64,000 nt of DNA from positions 1,557,087 to 1,621,086 of the forward strand of contig JADWOT020000004.1 of assembly GCA_036345935.2 (NCBI GenBank), given 5' to 3'. Each line of letters begins with the position of its first letter. Position 1 is the first letter of the stretch. The stretch comes from Taenia hydatigena (lineage: Eukaryota > Platyhelminthes > Cestoda > Cyclophyllidea > Taeniidae). The notes beneath the pieces are model-generated. The model made no database searches. It saw only the letters and a list, made by a program, of their open reading frames with translations, and was not told the origin of the DNA. Shown here piece by piece: positions 36,010 through 49,759 of this stretch. The translations under genes were made by a program, and so were the position numbers.

Positions 36010-36500
36010 GCAGTCGCATCACCCCGCACTGTCGATCGCTCCCTGCCTCCTTGTTGCAGTCCTTGCCGCCAACCTTTGGTTTAGCTAAGTCACCGATTGA
36101 TAGGAAGTGCTACTCATTTGCAGAATGGTGAAACCTTAGCCGTCGACCACGATGATTCCATGATTGCAGGTACGCTGTGCTTAATCTCGGAGAAGAATGT
36201 CTTCGGCTCTTTTATACGTCACCCTCATGGTCAGCGTTGTATCGGTTTCCCAGCCTTTTATAGGAAATTCGCCTCAACATCGCCAAGGTAGGTTATAAAG
36301 AAACAATCAACAGTTTTAGATTTAACTGCCAGATGCAAGAACAGTGAAAATTGAGCAAACGAAGGCGGATGCATCTGTGCAAGTGAAGACAGGCGCGCGT
36401 ATCAAAAATAAACTGGAAATGTGGGCATCTGTTTCAAAAACCGGCTGTAGTTCAAATTTGTGGCCCCTTATCAATTGCATTAGTGGTGATGAATGAATTT
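36010..36500 (+). pseudogene. Secreted-family gene copy 2, plus strand
   Basis: It aligns with 63,445-63,890. An upstream exon-like stretch (from a TTTGCAG at about 36,121) contains DHDDSMIAGTLCL and ends AAG/GTAGGT. A 32-base candidate intron then ends in ACAGTTTTAG. The following stretch encodes TVKIEQTKADASVQVKTGAR, the counterpart of KVGHAKFDASVQIPTG in copy 3. The frame after this acceptor meets a stop unless a second acceptor (CTGCCAG) is used. It lies on the opposite strand to copy 1, about 1 kb away. Confidence 0.45.
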
Positions 36501-37288
36501 TCTGTCAACACGAAGGACGAATTTGGATGCTTTGCTCTGAATGCAGCAGCACTTTAAACCTATCCACCTGTGCACGATCCCGCAGGTCCTTTCCAAACAG
36601 AGAGTGAGCAATAGAGAGAGACAATTTATTGTTTAAAATACTTCCGTTAAGTACAAAGTGTTAAACAAGCTCCATGAAGGCGGCTTATCCACTCATTTGT
36701 AGCCACAATTGTCAATGCTAGTTCCAACACAGTGGCATGTTCCCCAGCCAAAGGAGCAGTGCACAATGTTATCCTTCCACAACTGCACTTTGCATTGCGC
36801 ACAACACTTCAAGCACTTTGATTTCGTCACAACCTTATTCATTCAAACAACCACAAACCAAGACAATCATTGTGGACTTAAGTTCAACTTCTGCGTAATG
36901 GTTCAAACCCTTCTTCAACTTCCTCTTCTTTTTCTTCATCGATTAGTGGTTATTTTGCTCATCTGTGACGTCCTCCACCCATTAAGATCCTGCTCGCACT
37001 TCAGTGTGGAGGGATTGTTGCCGTCTGCCTCCAGAGCGTCTTTGAATATCTCGCTACTTCTACGGTCTCCTAGCTAATCGCTCCGAAAGAGAAATGCACT
37101 ACAACAGCATCCCAGTGTATCAATCATAAGCCTTCCCTTTTGAGCAGGTCCTGTGGTAAAATTGAGAACTACCACAGCTACCACAATGCTAATGGTGTGA
37201 TGGGCTCGAATTAACCTCTTTCCTAGTCGGTGACACAACACGATTTATTGCATTTAGATAAGCTTTGCGCACATAATGTAAACGTTAC
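36501..37288. other. No recognised gene
   Basis: Frames up to 122 codons (36,709-37,077, plus) are rich in rare residues and lack support. Confidence 0.3.
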
Positions 37289-37471
37289 CATGCACCTAAC
37301 CGCATATTGAAAGGTGACCTCTCCGATTTGCTTGCCTTCGGTGTGCTGGGTGTAATTACGGTGTGCTTAAGGGTGATGCTAAATGGGTCCGCTTGGCAAA
37401 TTAGTGATGGGGCGAAATCCGCAGTGCTTCTCCAGTCCGTCTGCTCCTTGTTTGTGTCCAACTTGCACAAC
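37289..37471 (-). CDS. Predicted single exon, unknown gene
   Basis: A strong acceptor (CTTTCACTATCAG) and a donor (GCATG/GTAACG) bound 183 bases with one open frame, phase 2 at both ends. The peptide contains DTNKEQTDWRSTADFAP and DPFSITLKHTVITPSTP. The SITL-VIT-P-TP part loosely resembles VITLTLNHQSPPTGP encoded near 56.9 kb, so it might be a distant relative of the secreted family. Neighbouring exons were not found. Confidence 0.35.
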
Positions 37472-39565
37472 CTGATAGTGAAAGACAAGCAATTGTCCAG
37501 CTAAGCCATATGGAATTAATGCAATTTAAGCATTAGATTAGCGTCAGCTAGTCTCGCATACAGCAAGAATGGTCGTATTCGTGCTACATAAAATGTGGAT
37601 TCTGTGGATACACTAGCACTAGTCCCCTTAAAATCTGGGATTTTTAGGCACTTTCGAATTTTTTTTACGTTTAGACAAGTAAACTCGGTCACCACAGATC
37701 ACTCATTACAACTGTGTTGGTGTAGTGCTGGTAGGGTAACCGATAAGACGAAGCCAATGCATGCCGAGTGAGCATTCAATATAAATTATCCGTCAACTTT
37801 CACGCAACATCTTTCCCAACGACTCTACTCACATGAGTGACAGGTGCGTCATTGCTGCCGTCCAGGAGAGATTTGGGCTGCAATAGAGCACACATGATGG
37901 GCCCAAATAAACTTCCAACAAGTGTGTCACGGTGCAAATAGAATCACACCATCAGTTGCTCGTTCCAGTCATCGCCATTTCATCACTCCTGGAGAAGACG
38001 CCTCATCGTGCCTTACTTGGAGCGATATGAAGGCACTGTCGGTTGTGGGGTATGTGGAGGAGCAAAAAACGTAGTTTGCGAATTCGGTCAAGAGTAATAT
38101 GATAGATAGGTAATGAGAACAGTTAGTAAAACCTTTGAGTGCTTGAGCAAGGTGCGGTATGCGTTTCAATGTTTCGCCAATCATTCTTCACATACTACAA
38201 GAAACCAATCGAGGAGAAGGAGGAGGAGAGAAGGGCTATCAGGTAACTCTTAAACAAACAACTCACAATTCCCATTTGTGTCAAAGTCATTGAGAGGGTC
38301 AGATGACTACTTTGCGATTTCTAAATCCATTGAATTACAAAGCACTAAGACTATCGCTTCTGTTTCCTGATAATAAGAGGGAGAGCTCGCTTGTTAGTAG
38401 AGCACGAAACACGTTGTTTTGAAGATTGTTTATTTAAAGTTTGCTATGGGTGCTTTGCATTTGCACATTTGAAAAGTGCTGTGCGTTGAGCATTGGCAGA
38501 ATTTCTTATGCAGCGCAAATGAAAGGGCAACAATAATGATAAATGCTAAACAAACCATCTTAGGGAAGTAAAGTAAAGTGGATAAGTTATAAGCACACTT
38601 ATGATGCTTTTACTCAAGTGAGTGTCAAATGGACTGCAATGGATCAGATGCGAGTTTCTCAGTGTCACTTTGAAGAATGTCACTTCAGAACACTAGAATT
38701 CTACCTGCACTGCCTCGCGCCTATTATTCCGACAATACTGCACAGGGATGGATCTTCCATCCTTCAAAGATTGCAAAAGCTGCTGACGTTGTGATTTCTT
38801 GCCTTAATGCAGCAGCCTGTGACACTTTCGTGGGACTTGTGAAAGATCAAAGACTGTCATAGGCTTTGAGGCAGTCAGTGCGATTGATGGCGATAGCCTC
38901 AGTCGCCCTTACTTGCATCCTAAGCACTCGTCCCCCAAATGGAAGAGATTGGGATAGTAAGTTGCTTATTAAGAGCAGATTTGTGTGCTTGATCAGCATC
39001 CTCTCGAGCTCTCAATCTAACGATCAAAAGGCGCAGAACTTGAAGCCTATGATGTTCATCACCAAAGCATGCATGTAAGCGAAAAAGGAGACTGCGGTGA
39101 CTGGTCACGCACCCGACGACTGACTGCCTCGGCGTTCTCGGCCTGCTTACGTGAACTGCCTGGTCTTGTCCATGAAGTGAGAATTAGTGAGCTCAAAGTA
39201 CATTTGCGCTTGATGTGAGTCAAACGATAGAAGCACTGGAGTGCTCTACTCCCCAAAAGATGGTTGGCTGACTGCCATCATTCAGATACTTTTGAAGTTC
39301 AAGCCAAATGTCTGCTGCAATTGCAGGCGTCCTCACCTGCTCAGTTGGCAGCTACTCTACTTCTAAGTAGGATGAATGTATTCAAACAAGATCCATCAAC
39401 CCTTAAAGTAAATAGACGTGCGCATCTACAATTATGTTCCCACAAGTCAAGTGTTCATTATGTAAATCGCAACAGAAGAAGGATTGCACAGATTTGCACA
39501 GACAAATTGTCACTCATTTTCCATTAAAAATATGCAATTATAAAATCATCTAACGAGTAAATCAG
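37472..39565. other. No recognised gene
   Basis: Short unsupported frames. One at 38,866-39,078 (plus) has a hydrophobic start, LMAIASVALTCIL, with an in-frame ATG at 38,887, but nothing else supports it. Confidence 0.3.
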
Positions 39566-39832
39566 CTAAACTAGTTTTAGTTGAGATGCTGCATCGGCTG
39601 CAAATCCACAACAAATCACCCTTGCAGTGGCTCTCCTACTCATATCTATCCAGTAGAGATGTGAGGGACTATTGACGGTAGAAAAATGAAGAAATGGGAT
39701 GTTTGGTGAAAAAGGCGCTTGCTCATTCAACATGCCACTCAGATTGCTGCTTATTGCCAAAGCTTGTAAGGATACAGCAGTAGCAATGGAAGCAATGCCT
39801 AGTGCATCAACTGTACTCGCATCCAATTCCAC
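39566..39832 (-). other. Candidate exon, possibly secreted-family C-terminus
   Basis: It begins directly after an AATAAG acceptor and reads 88 codons to a stop. It contains ALGIASIATAVSLQALAIS, which weakly resembles ILGIPASVNACKALIVS at the end of family copy 3 (54.5 kb). The resemblance is short and may be chance. Confidence 0.25.
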
Positions 39833-42800
39833 CTTATTGTGAATCTGTCAATTTAGTGAACATTTAGATTCGAGAATTAATTGCACTCCTTCAGATTCAA
39901 GTCTCTTTTTTAAAGAATTACATCATTATCATAACATGTGCTTTGAAAATACGCCTCGACGCTGCTTCACGCCACGTCCTTTTAGGTTAGGTACCCAAGA
40001 AATCGCAATCATCCACATAAACCTTCCTCTTATTTACAGCACACCTCTAGACCAAGTGTCATTGCTGGCGCTAACATTGGCGATTCACATGCGACTTATT
40101 CAGTGCACACACCATCGTAGTGATCGCATATAAGTGATACTGAGAGGGCGCAGACGGCCGCCGATATGGGACCATGAAAGAGTAAAATACATCAAAGAAG
40201 CACGTTACACTAATTCAAATGCAGCATTGTTTGTTGCAAATATTTGGTTGTTACGAGCAAATATATCTCTTGAATACATCGCGACTGTTCAACAATGATG
40301 CAGGCCTAAGGACGAAGTATTTGTTGTTCAAACAAATAAATCGCGATAGAAACGATCAAGTTCTACCGAAAGCATTATTAAGCATGAGCAAGGACAAGAA
40401 AGTCAGCAAGATAACCCCCTAGAATAAGATTACTCCTTCTGAAATGCTGTGTGGTGGATTGTTTGCATTGACACTTGGTGCAGTTAACCTCAGAGGCTTG
40501 CAGGCAAAGTGGAAAGTTGCTTAGATTACAGCGTTTTAGACTTGCATTTCTAGGGGCTGCCTCTTTTAGGACCATCACCGCCAACATTCCGTAGGTCCCA
40601 AAAATCTCGCTCTCGCGCAATGCAACAGATGGGTCCGCATCACCGACAGAGGGCTTACCAGTGCACATTCAGCAGTGTGCCCTCCTAAAATTCGCGTGCA
40701 CTACATTGAAGAAGTAAATGCGGGAGGGTGATGAGAAACTAACTTTGGATAATCAGGAGAGCTAGAGAAAATTATCTTCACGTTGGTGGCAAGGAATGCA
40801 ACACGGAGGCCAAGAGCGTTTGACAGTGCAGACCGAACCAACATGGAATTGTCCCCACTCAATAATGTAGTGACGTGGTGGTGCTCAGTTGTGGACTGTG
40901 ATGGTGGTCAGAAGTGTTAAGTCGACTGATGTAGAGGTGTAAATCACCATATTTATCAAGGCTTTGAGGCCAAAATAGCACGAGGAGAACTATGCCAGTG
41001 AAGTGGAACACCTGGAGGTCATAGCGATAGGTGGTTGTTCTGTCTAAGACGCTGTTAGAAATGTGGTGTATTTTGTGACCCAGACAGTAAATGCTGGCTC
41101 GCCTCACACGTGATACCACGTGATGGACTGTCGTTATTGTCTCACCTACATCGACAGCTCACCGATAGCTGCACGATGCAACAGATGGAGTTGGAGGCAG
41201 TTTCTATGCCTGCAAAAGAGGTTTTACACCAACTCACTCCCTTTCTCACCTAACGCTTCCGTTCCGCATTAGCAAGTGCTTTCTGTGCTTCACCTACTCG
41301 AAACTGTGCCTCTCCTTATGCTCCAACTTTAACGCATGGCAACCTCTGTGTACAGTTATTTGCAATTTCTTCGTCTAATAATGCAGGTTTCATTTGTGCA
41401 TCTACTCTTCGAAATGATGGCTGCAGTGCAATTACTTGAGGTTGGCTTCTGTCTTGCGGCCGAATCGCCTTCACTCCCACTCTGCTGAAATGATGGACCT
41501 TGGAGAGCAGGCAGTGCAACAGGCAAGCACTTAACCTAGTGGCAAAAGGAGACAAAGCCAATGTCCACTTCGGCTTGAATGTAACAACTAGCAGAGGAAT
41601 CAGTGGAGGAAGTGTGCGAACCTCAACTGTGCCTTGCTAGTCAAATGAGATGGCTTGAATGAACTACCGATTGCTTGCTTAGAGACAGGGAGCATTACGT
41701 GGAGAGGGGGATCCCCAGACCCGGTTGAATGGAAGAAGCACTGCAGACTGGTAACAACGATCCGCGTGTGGTGCTAAAAGTGCCACAAAGGCCATCAAAT
41801 GCTCTCATTGGCAAGAAGTGGCGGATGTGTGCTACATGAAGTGGTCACCGAGTTGTGGCATGCATCAACATCAACGCTACGTGTTTTGTCCATCTTCCGC
41901 CTTAATTTGGCGTCGCGACTCAAGTCGTGGCAAAAAATTGCACCGATTGACAAGTTAATGAAGTTGTCAAATGCAAAGCACGCCACCTTCATGACATAGA
42001 CTCGATGTTTGCACTGATTTTGCCATGGGATATAGGGAATTGCAGAAGTAAAGATGATATTCTATCAGGTGATCAGTGATTTTCGTCGTCAAATCAGAGC
42101 AGCAATGCAGAAGGTTGAAGAAACCGAAGTACTTGATTTGCAGGAATGCGGTTGAAAAACGTCTTTTTCGGTGGCATGTGGGACACTGAGGCGGCACCAG
42201 CAATCACCCACTTTCTCTCAAATCTTTTCCCTTACCTGAATGTTATGCCGCTTTTCCTTCACCTACCCATGATCTTCTGCCTGTGCGCTCATCAGTTGGG
42301 ACCTGCGACTGCAGTGGTCACAAACCGACCACTGCTCTTGAGTCATTTGCCGCTAGTAGTAGTATGATACAGAGGATTTGCCTTTAAACCCACAACCCTG
42401 TTCTTCATTATCGCTCTCATCCTATCCCTAACTTGGAAAACTCTTGGCATTAAAGTCGTTTTGCACAAACATGTCAATGAGTAGTTGCAATATTATGGAG
42501 TAGAGTTTTACGAGTCATGCCTCCTCATGAATGAGTATCAACGAAACGGGAATCTCGATGACGCTTCAGCGTGTTGTAAGTTGAACCCAAGTAAAAATCA
42601 TGCGCTTAAGACGTGCTTAGCAAGCACGATAGAAGAAGCATGATGAACGTGGAATCTCGACACTCTAAACTGTGTCAACAAACTGCCCCACATCTCATGG
42701 GAATCAACTTTTACTTCTCCTGAAGCGTCGATTACACTCCTGCAGGGAAAGGTATAGCGGGACCGCCAAGTTTTACCTCCCATCCCACACCAATGCGCTA

Positions 42801-44319
42801 TTGTGGGCTGTCGCGCCAAAGTCCTCCTGCCTTTATAACAACCAAGCGACTTGGTATTCATATCAGCACCTTACCTCACTCGCATTGTTCATTAGTTTGT
42901 TAAACTTTGCCACAACCACTGAGTTCTTTCACGCCCTTTGAGGTACTCGTATGAGATGAAAGATGGACATGGGTTGAAAGAACTCCTCTTCCTCTCACAT
43001 TACTCTGAGACTGTCAAAAGTCGTCGCATTTATGGGAAACAAACCAATAAGAGCTTATCTCGCACCACCACTAACGTCTGCGTTCCCAGTCTCATCTCAC
43101 TAATGACTGACGCGGTACAACTTTGTCTGTTGGAGAGATTGGAGGATGGAAAAGGCTGGTGACGTCAAGATGGCGACTCCTTAGGAGTGGTGTGTCAATA
43201 TTAACATGACAAGCGTAGGCATGGATTTTAATAGCGTCCAACATTCCCTGTTGTTGACGAGCACTTTTTAGGCTGTGCAGGGACATGTAAAGTAACAAGT
43301 GATAAGGGAGAATTTCATGTAGCATGTAGCTATCACAAGTCTTTAGGCTGGCCATGCCATGTCCCAACTTTCATATTTATTCTGTGTGCATACACATTCC
43401 TTCCTTCATCTCTTTCTACACAGACTTCGTCGGCGGACATCAGCCCTTAAGGACAGCAATGGGTCAAACCGAATTGTTCGCTCTCTCCATTTGCTCTTTC
43501 AATAGCACATAGGTCATCCAAAGAAATCACGGCAACCAATCAGATCCGTTTGCTTTGCATGCCATTCCTGTAAAGCCTGTGCTTGCTCGAGCACAATCAC
43601 GATCAACGCCTCCGACACGACAGGCTTCCGTGTCGACGACAGTGTTTCCGCTGTCTCTTGCAGCAATCTCTACTGTGTAAGCTCCTCTCTGCAGTTCACA
43701 TGCGATGCGCCACTTGCATAAACTTACGTTGCGCAGGAGGAAAGGCACAAGGTTTGGCTGGTCCCATTTCGCTCACAAATGTGTCCCTTTGAAACACCGC
43801 GAAAAATTTGGAGCCTTGTGAGCACACATTTGACCAACCTAAGCACTTCCAACTTCCTGAACTAGAGTTGCCACTTTATGCTTTATTAATTCTACATGCA
43901 AGCAATGTTGTCGCCGCCTTATCTTCTGGGGAGCACGATGCATGTAGACCTCGTTGGGATTTTGAGGTATTTCCAAACCAGAAGTCCGCCTCCTCGACAA
44001 GCGGCACTTCCGTCAGTGTCCACTGGAGGTTTCGGTAAGTCATGTATCCTCTATTGTTGACGAATCTATTCCGGACTTGGCCGTAAATCGCATTAATTTT
44101 TTATACCGTCCGTTAGTGAATATTCGAGTAGTCCATTTTGCTTAGGTGAAAAGTTACTCCCTCAAATTAAGTAATGCTTATCTTTTACGCTTAAAGTCTT
44201 CAAAGCTACTTTCATTCATAAGAAGCGCAGAAGCAGTGAAGAATAATAAAATTGCTTGGTTAAAAAGTGCCTAACATAAAGGATCTTTTAAACGAAATGG
44301 CACGCTTCGTAGGCAAAGG
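39833..44319. other. No recognised gene
   Basis: Frames of 60-96 codons occur on both strands. Candidates with single good splice motifs are 43,527-43,748 (minus; GAYTVEIAARDSGNTV after a CTGCAG) and 43,808-44,038 (plus; ending at TTTCG/GTAAGT), but neither has a partner exon or start codon. Confidence 0.3.
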
Positions 44320-45475
44320 AGGACTTGGTGTCGTTGGAGTGGACAGAAACACAATGCACAGTTCAGCCAGTCGTCAGTCGGTTTGTTGCACGTCATCATG
44401 GGCAGCGTGTTCAAAGGTGCCCATTCCTAACTGATTCCCAACAACTATTCATTTCCCTTCCTAATGTGTACGTGGACAAAGTCCTTCAAGTTATGTCCGC
44501 GTCTTCGTTTGGTGAGACTGCTGTTGCAGTCGACTCCAACACAATCACCCACTGCCACATTGTGTGCAGCGCAAACGCATCACCAGCCAGTCACTTGGTT
44601 CAAGTTAATGAAGAAAATTTACCACCCACCTTCACGCTCACCTAAAGAGCAGCACCAGTGCCATTTTCACTTCAATACACACAACATCATACACATCTTG
44701 TGATGCGGAGCCTCTGTGCTGCACACCCATCGCACCAGAAACGACCAATTTTGCAGTGCGCACTGTAATCAGCAATAAATTTACATTCTGCACGCGTTGA
44801 AGCCACTCACAAGGCTAAGTAGTAGCAACATGCCACTTCTTCAGCATCGATGTAGACTTTGCCTTACTCCCAAATGGACTCACCATTTGTGCCACCAACA
44901 ACCAACTGTGACCCAACAAACAATATAAAAACATTTCCATACCACCTGAAGCAGAATACACTCCGTAGCCATCATACGGTCATTCATATGGGCTGCGACC
45001 AACAGCCCCCCAGCCCGCAATCGAACACCTCCATCACTAACCAAACGTACGTACTACAACAGAGCCTTCAGCTCTTCCCCGCCCCATCCCGCTCCCCTAA
45101 GACTAGAGGAGAAGCCATATTCGAATGCAATACAGACATGTATTTACCACACTCACCACTGGCCGAAGGCGCAGCAACTAGGCAACTTTGCCTTGTCCAC
45201 TACCACCCTCCGTAGTCCTCTCGGTAACAGTGTTGTCCCGTTGTCGCCAGTCTACCCTCATCCCCTGTGGCAGAGTATGCAAATTCTCTGGGGAATAATA
45301 GTCAAATGTGCTCATCATCACGCCTATCCATGACCATCAGAGCAAATGTCCACCTCGAAGCAAAATAGTCAAACTCCCGTCAACGGTTCGTCCCCGCAAC
45401 CTTTAAAGTGACAGAACAATTCAGCTTTGGCATGTCTGCCAGTCTGAAATCGAATGCAAGTCTAGTGCCAAGAGC
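44320..45475. repeat. 1.1-kb segmental duplication, copy 1
   Basis: It aligns directly with 49,760-50,775 from CAGTTCAGCCAGTCGTCAGT to ACAGAACAATTCAGCTTT, and ends just before the second assembly gap. The 182-codon minus-strand frame of the other copy is interrupted here by a stop after GGGAAGAGC. Confidence 0.7.
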
Positions 45476-45520
45476 GACCATGAATCATACGCAGGCCCAT
45501 ACACATACAAGCCCCACAAT

Positions 45521-45620
45521 NNNNNNNNNNNNNNNNNNNNNNNNNNNNNNNNNNNNNNNNNNNNNNNNNNNNNNNNNNNNNNNNNNNNNNNNNNNNNNNN
45601 NNNNNNNNNNNNNNNNNNNN
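45521..45620. other. Assembly gap of 100 N
   Basis: Exactly 100 undetermined bases, a placeholder of unknown true length between two repeated segments. Confidence 0.99.
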
Positions 45621-45739
45621 TTTTAGATCGAGTTGGGTTTGCTATTAGCAAACAATGTTTGCACTGAAAATAAGTGCATTCAATCAAAGGAAAACGCTAA
45701 CCGTGTAGGATCAAATAAAGTCGCCGATAAGTGACTTGT

Positions 45740-46210
45740 GATATCCCAACCAATCTAGACTCGCACATCACTTCGTTTTGGTGGTCAGACCATCTCAGTG
45801 CTTCTGCAACTCACAGAGGTCATTCGAGTTCACGTAGTCACACTCAAGTGAATGAATGATTGAAGGCGTCTGCCCAGTCACATGCAAGAGTGTATCAGTG
45901 CATATCAAAGTAATCAAAGGGCGGTTTGTTTCTGCTCACACATATGTGACTGAAACAGTTCCAAGGCAGTGAGCTGTACATGAAAAAATAGTAGACAGGA
46001 AGCGACGAGAAGATAACCAAAGCTACCTCTGTACACATATGCATGCACATTGTTAGCGGTGACTTAACCTACTTGAGGCGGACATGCTAAGACTGTGGTT
46101 CAGCGCAAACTGGTCCAACGTTTGTCCAGTTCGTTGTAGTATTGGGATCACCGCTCAGCGTCCTCCTTCAACGATACTCTACGACTCACAAGAGACAGAG
46201 GAAATGATGC
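45740..46210. repeat. Repeat paired with 26,195-26,600
   Basis: Same orientation, begins GATATCC in both, and lies shortly downstream of an N gap as its partner does. About 60 bases around 45,980-46,060 are unique to this copy. Confidence 0.5.
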
Positions 46211-49200
46211 CACACACACGGAGCTAGCACCAGTATGCGAATTGATCCTTACCCGGCATTCAATAAAATGTTCGCGTGCACGAAGTAAAGGCCAATATTT
46301 TACGTTAAGTATATGCATTCAGCCTAGGCATTATGTCTTCTCTCGTCTTTAGCCATATCTTAAGGCGCTAAAACAAATTAATGTTGTGTTTCGTTGTCCC
46401 GACCATTCCTTTCTTGTTTAGCTATCAACCTCTTCCTGTTCCTTTTGTAGCAAATAAGAAATCAGATCTCGATATGTATTATGTGAAAATTGGTTGTAGT
46501 CCTCTTTCGTTTTGTACTAAAACACATCAAGCCAAGTAAATTTTTACTGGTCAATGATTCGCTCAATTTGTCGATTTCAAGGTCAGTGGTTGCATGTTAG
46601 TATATTGTCTGTATTTGTGCTGGCTTGCATGCCGATTAAAATAACGGTAGGGTTTTGGTTAAACAGGCCCTGGCTGCTAAAAGGGAGGGAAAGGCTCGCT
46701 CTTTTGATATCAGTGATTGTCTGGACATCAAAATTGGCGGGAAGATCCCGGAAAGAGTAGTGATGGACACGATGTTTGGATTTGGACTGCTATCAGTCCG
46801 TACTTCGCTTAGGTATGCATGAGTTCCAACCCAGGAGTTACTATGGTTAGTTTGTGCCTTGTGCATGTTTTATGCAATACTGTCCGGCCATATCTCTTTC
46901 GAAAGTGTTCACAATTATGTGGTGCTGTATTATCGATGATTGCAAGATCTATCGTGTCTGGTGAACGCGGATAGAGTTGCAGCACCTTTTGAAGGTGTGC
47001 TTGAGTGTGCCGAAGTCGTGTTTCCTGCAACTTCAGCGGATGGCATTTGAACAAACACAGGCTGATGTGGTAAAGAATCTGCTACAGACGAGACGCTGAC
47101 CTACAGTTGGAGTAGGTAAGATTACTGCGGAACTGCTGCACTATTGAGATTGCATATCTACATCACTTTGCGTCGTGATAGGTGCAGGGAGGTCTTTGAT
47201 TCGGAGTTTGTTGGCAAAGGCGATGGGTGTGTGGATAGGATCTGCGAGATCTACTACAAAAGGAAACAAATGGACTAGTGAACCGGTGTGCCAGCTGCAT
47301 TCACTCCGAGTCTGCGAAGGACATGTACATCGTGGAGATTGTACGGCTGCTGAAGAGCATTGGGGTGAACAATCCTGAAACAGGTGGGAGTTGTAGTGCG
47401 GTGTGGTGATTCCTGCGTTCATGACGTGGTAGGCAGAAGGGACTAATCGTCAGTGCGAATGGGGAGTGTGGATACGTGGAGGAAGGAACTTGTCGATTTA
47501 TTGGCTTGCATAAGTGTATTTTTGTGTCCATTTGTTCCTTTATTGTTTATCTACCTTTATGAAGTATGTCGCCCCACCGTGATGTGTAGTCTCTTGCGTC
47601 TGTCCCTTCCTGCTTTACCATCTTCCATGTGGTGCACTTGTTTGCGCATATTTGGAGCGATGGTGCATGCTATTGCTCCCACTGCCGCTACAAGTTATTC
47701 AGGTTCCCTCACGCGGTGCTGTCATGTGTTGGATGCTCGCAAGTGAGATGTTTGTGTTCGTTGACATTAGCTCATCTCTTTAACTGAATTGATTCTATTT
47801 TGTGACGGGCAATGACATTTGTTTTCGTTTCTCGGTGATAAGAATAAGTGGCTCGCGTTCGCCTATTGTCTCCACCACTGTGTTTAGCGGGTTTTGTAGT
47901 ATAAACGGTTGCAATTTTAAAGAATTATGATGGGGACAAGATGTCGGTGTTTATTTTACAGCATCATGGAGCTATTGTTACCGGCTTGGGCATAATGGAT
48001 GTTGATAGGGTGTGATACAGCAGTCTGCGTTATAATCAGCACAAATATCTGTAGTGACTCATGCTTTTCGCCCTCAAATAAGCTGAGCTCTCCTCCCCAA
48101 ATAAAGAAAGTAGCATGGGCACTCTGCACAGATGCATCAAGTGAGCATATTCTAAATAGTCTACTTTCGGTTGCGGGACATGCTACTGCTTTATTTATCC
48201 TGTCTGTTTTGCGGAACTGGAGAAAGCCTTGAAATTTGGACACCACTTTCTTGTCGAGTTTAGGCTTTACGGGATGTCAAGCAAGTTCGTCGGTTCCTTT
48301 GTTGATGTCATTTTGTTTATAAGGGAGCGGTCAGACACGAGAGTAGGCACAACTTTGAGTGGATCAGGCTCTGTTCGGTGCTGCTCGTCCTAGCCACTGA
48401 ACTTTGCCCCATGATTACTGTCGAATAAGGCCTTTTGGGATAGTCGTCATCGAAATGGGGATGAATGAGTGAATAAATGAAGCGTTCACGAGGAATGTAA
48501 TGCTATTGTGATGACTTCGAAACCATCGCAGTGATTGTCTCGGCCTGTTTACCTCCCCCAATATGGCGATGAAGTAGCCCTTGAGTGATATCTGCTCTCG
48601 CTTTAGTCGCAGTAGTAATCGGTCATGGCTTTTGTCATACGAGACATGGGCAAGTGTGTGAGTTTGATCACGCACTTAAGTTGGTCGTGTTAGTGAGCAT
48701 ACTCGACGGCCAGTAGTAGGTTGACGTCCTCTCAAGACAGGCAGACGTCAAAGTTCTTTTGTTTATTCACACTTCAGTTGCATTTTAATGGGTCGGCCAG
48801 ATGGGTAGGCAAAGGTGAGAGGGCCTACCTACGTGCATGGCTGTCTACTTACCTACCTCCCTAACAAACCCAACAGTCAGGGCGCGTGTTGCTAGGTGTT
48901 CATCAACGCGTCCAATTGGGTGAGCATTGCGAAGCCCTATTCACGGGTAGTTCTTTACATGGCTGCTGGACTCGCTCAGAATGGGGGCAGCTATCATCCA
49001 CCAACTGTGCATAACTTGCGTTCGGGCAATTACACCAACGCTACGCTTGCTGCGGCTTATCAAGGCTTCTTAGAAGTCAAATATTTTGACTTTCTTTTAA
49101 CATACTTAAGGCAAGCGCGCAAATTGTCGTGGTCTTGCTCCTTGACTGGTCTTATGAATGGCGACCTATTGAAGTCCTCAGTAACCGAACGATTGCAACG

Positions 49201-49759
49201 CATGTGAAACGACTGACTTGGCTTATGCGTGTGGGATTCCAGGGTGGAAGAAAACCTCACCTTGTCTTTGTTAGAAAGAACTTTTCCGTTTCACCACCCT
49301 GAGCATGCATATGACATAACAACCGGTCTGTTCCCATTGCTCATGTCATGAGTGGCTCGAATGACAGAGTGAAAAGGGTGCCAGTGGTCGTGCGCTGCAG
49401 CACCAAAGTGACGAGACAGCTGCGTCGCTCCAACGAGCAGCGTTGCTGAAGCGTACGCAGAAAACACGCGTGAGAGAATACAAAATGCAATGACACGGGA
49501 AATGCATTTTGTGCAAAACAATCAGCCCACAGATGGGCTGCAGTCAGTGGGGGCAGAGGATTGCCGGTAGGCGGATACTCTCCTAGTAGCCGATGGGGAT
49601 GGTGCTGGGGCAGAGTCCTGCTCTCTAGTCTTAAGGTGGCTAGGCAACTGTGTACTGAATTGCTTCATATTCATGAGAGGCGCAAAGGGAGGAGTCACGC
49701 TCTGCAGTACATGGGGAGACAAGATTAATCGAATTGCTTTGTTAAAAAGTGGCTAAAGG
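46211..49759. other. No recognised gene
   Basis: A plus-strand frame at 48,896-49,207 follows a GTTGCTAG acceptor and contains YMAAGLAQNGGSYHPPT and TNATLAAAYQGFLE, which looks protein-like. A hydrophobic frame lies at 47,453-47,746. Neither has a second copy, a domain I recognise, or a partner exon. Confidence 0.3.

Noticed and set aside
36880..36920. tRNA-like B box (GGTTCAAACCC)
   Set aside because: No matching A box or acceptor-stem pairing within the proper distance.
43527..44038. Possible fibronectin-type exon pair (AYTVEIAARDSGN minus; SVSVHWRF plus)
   Set aside because: The two pieces are on opposite strands, lack starts and partner exons, and the resemblance rests on very short phrases.
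47453..47746. Hydrophobic 97-codon frame as a membrane protein
   Set aside because: No sister copy, domain or splice support; T-rich sequence gives hydrophobic frames by chance.
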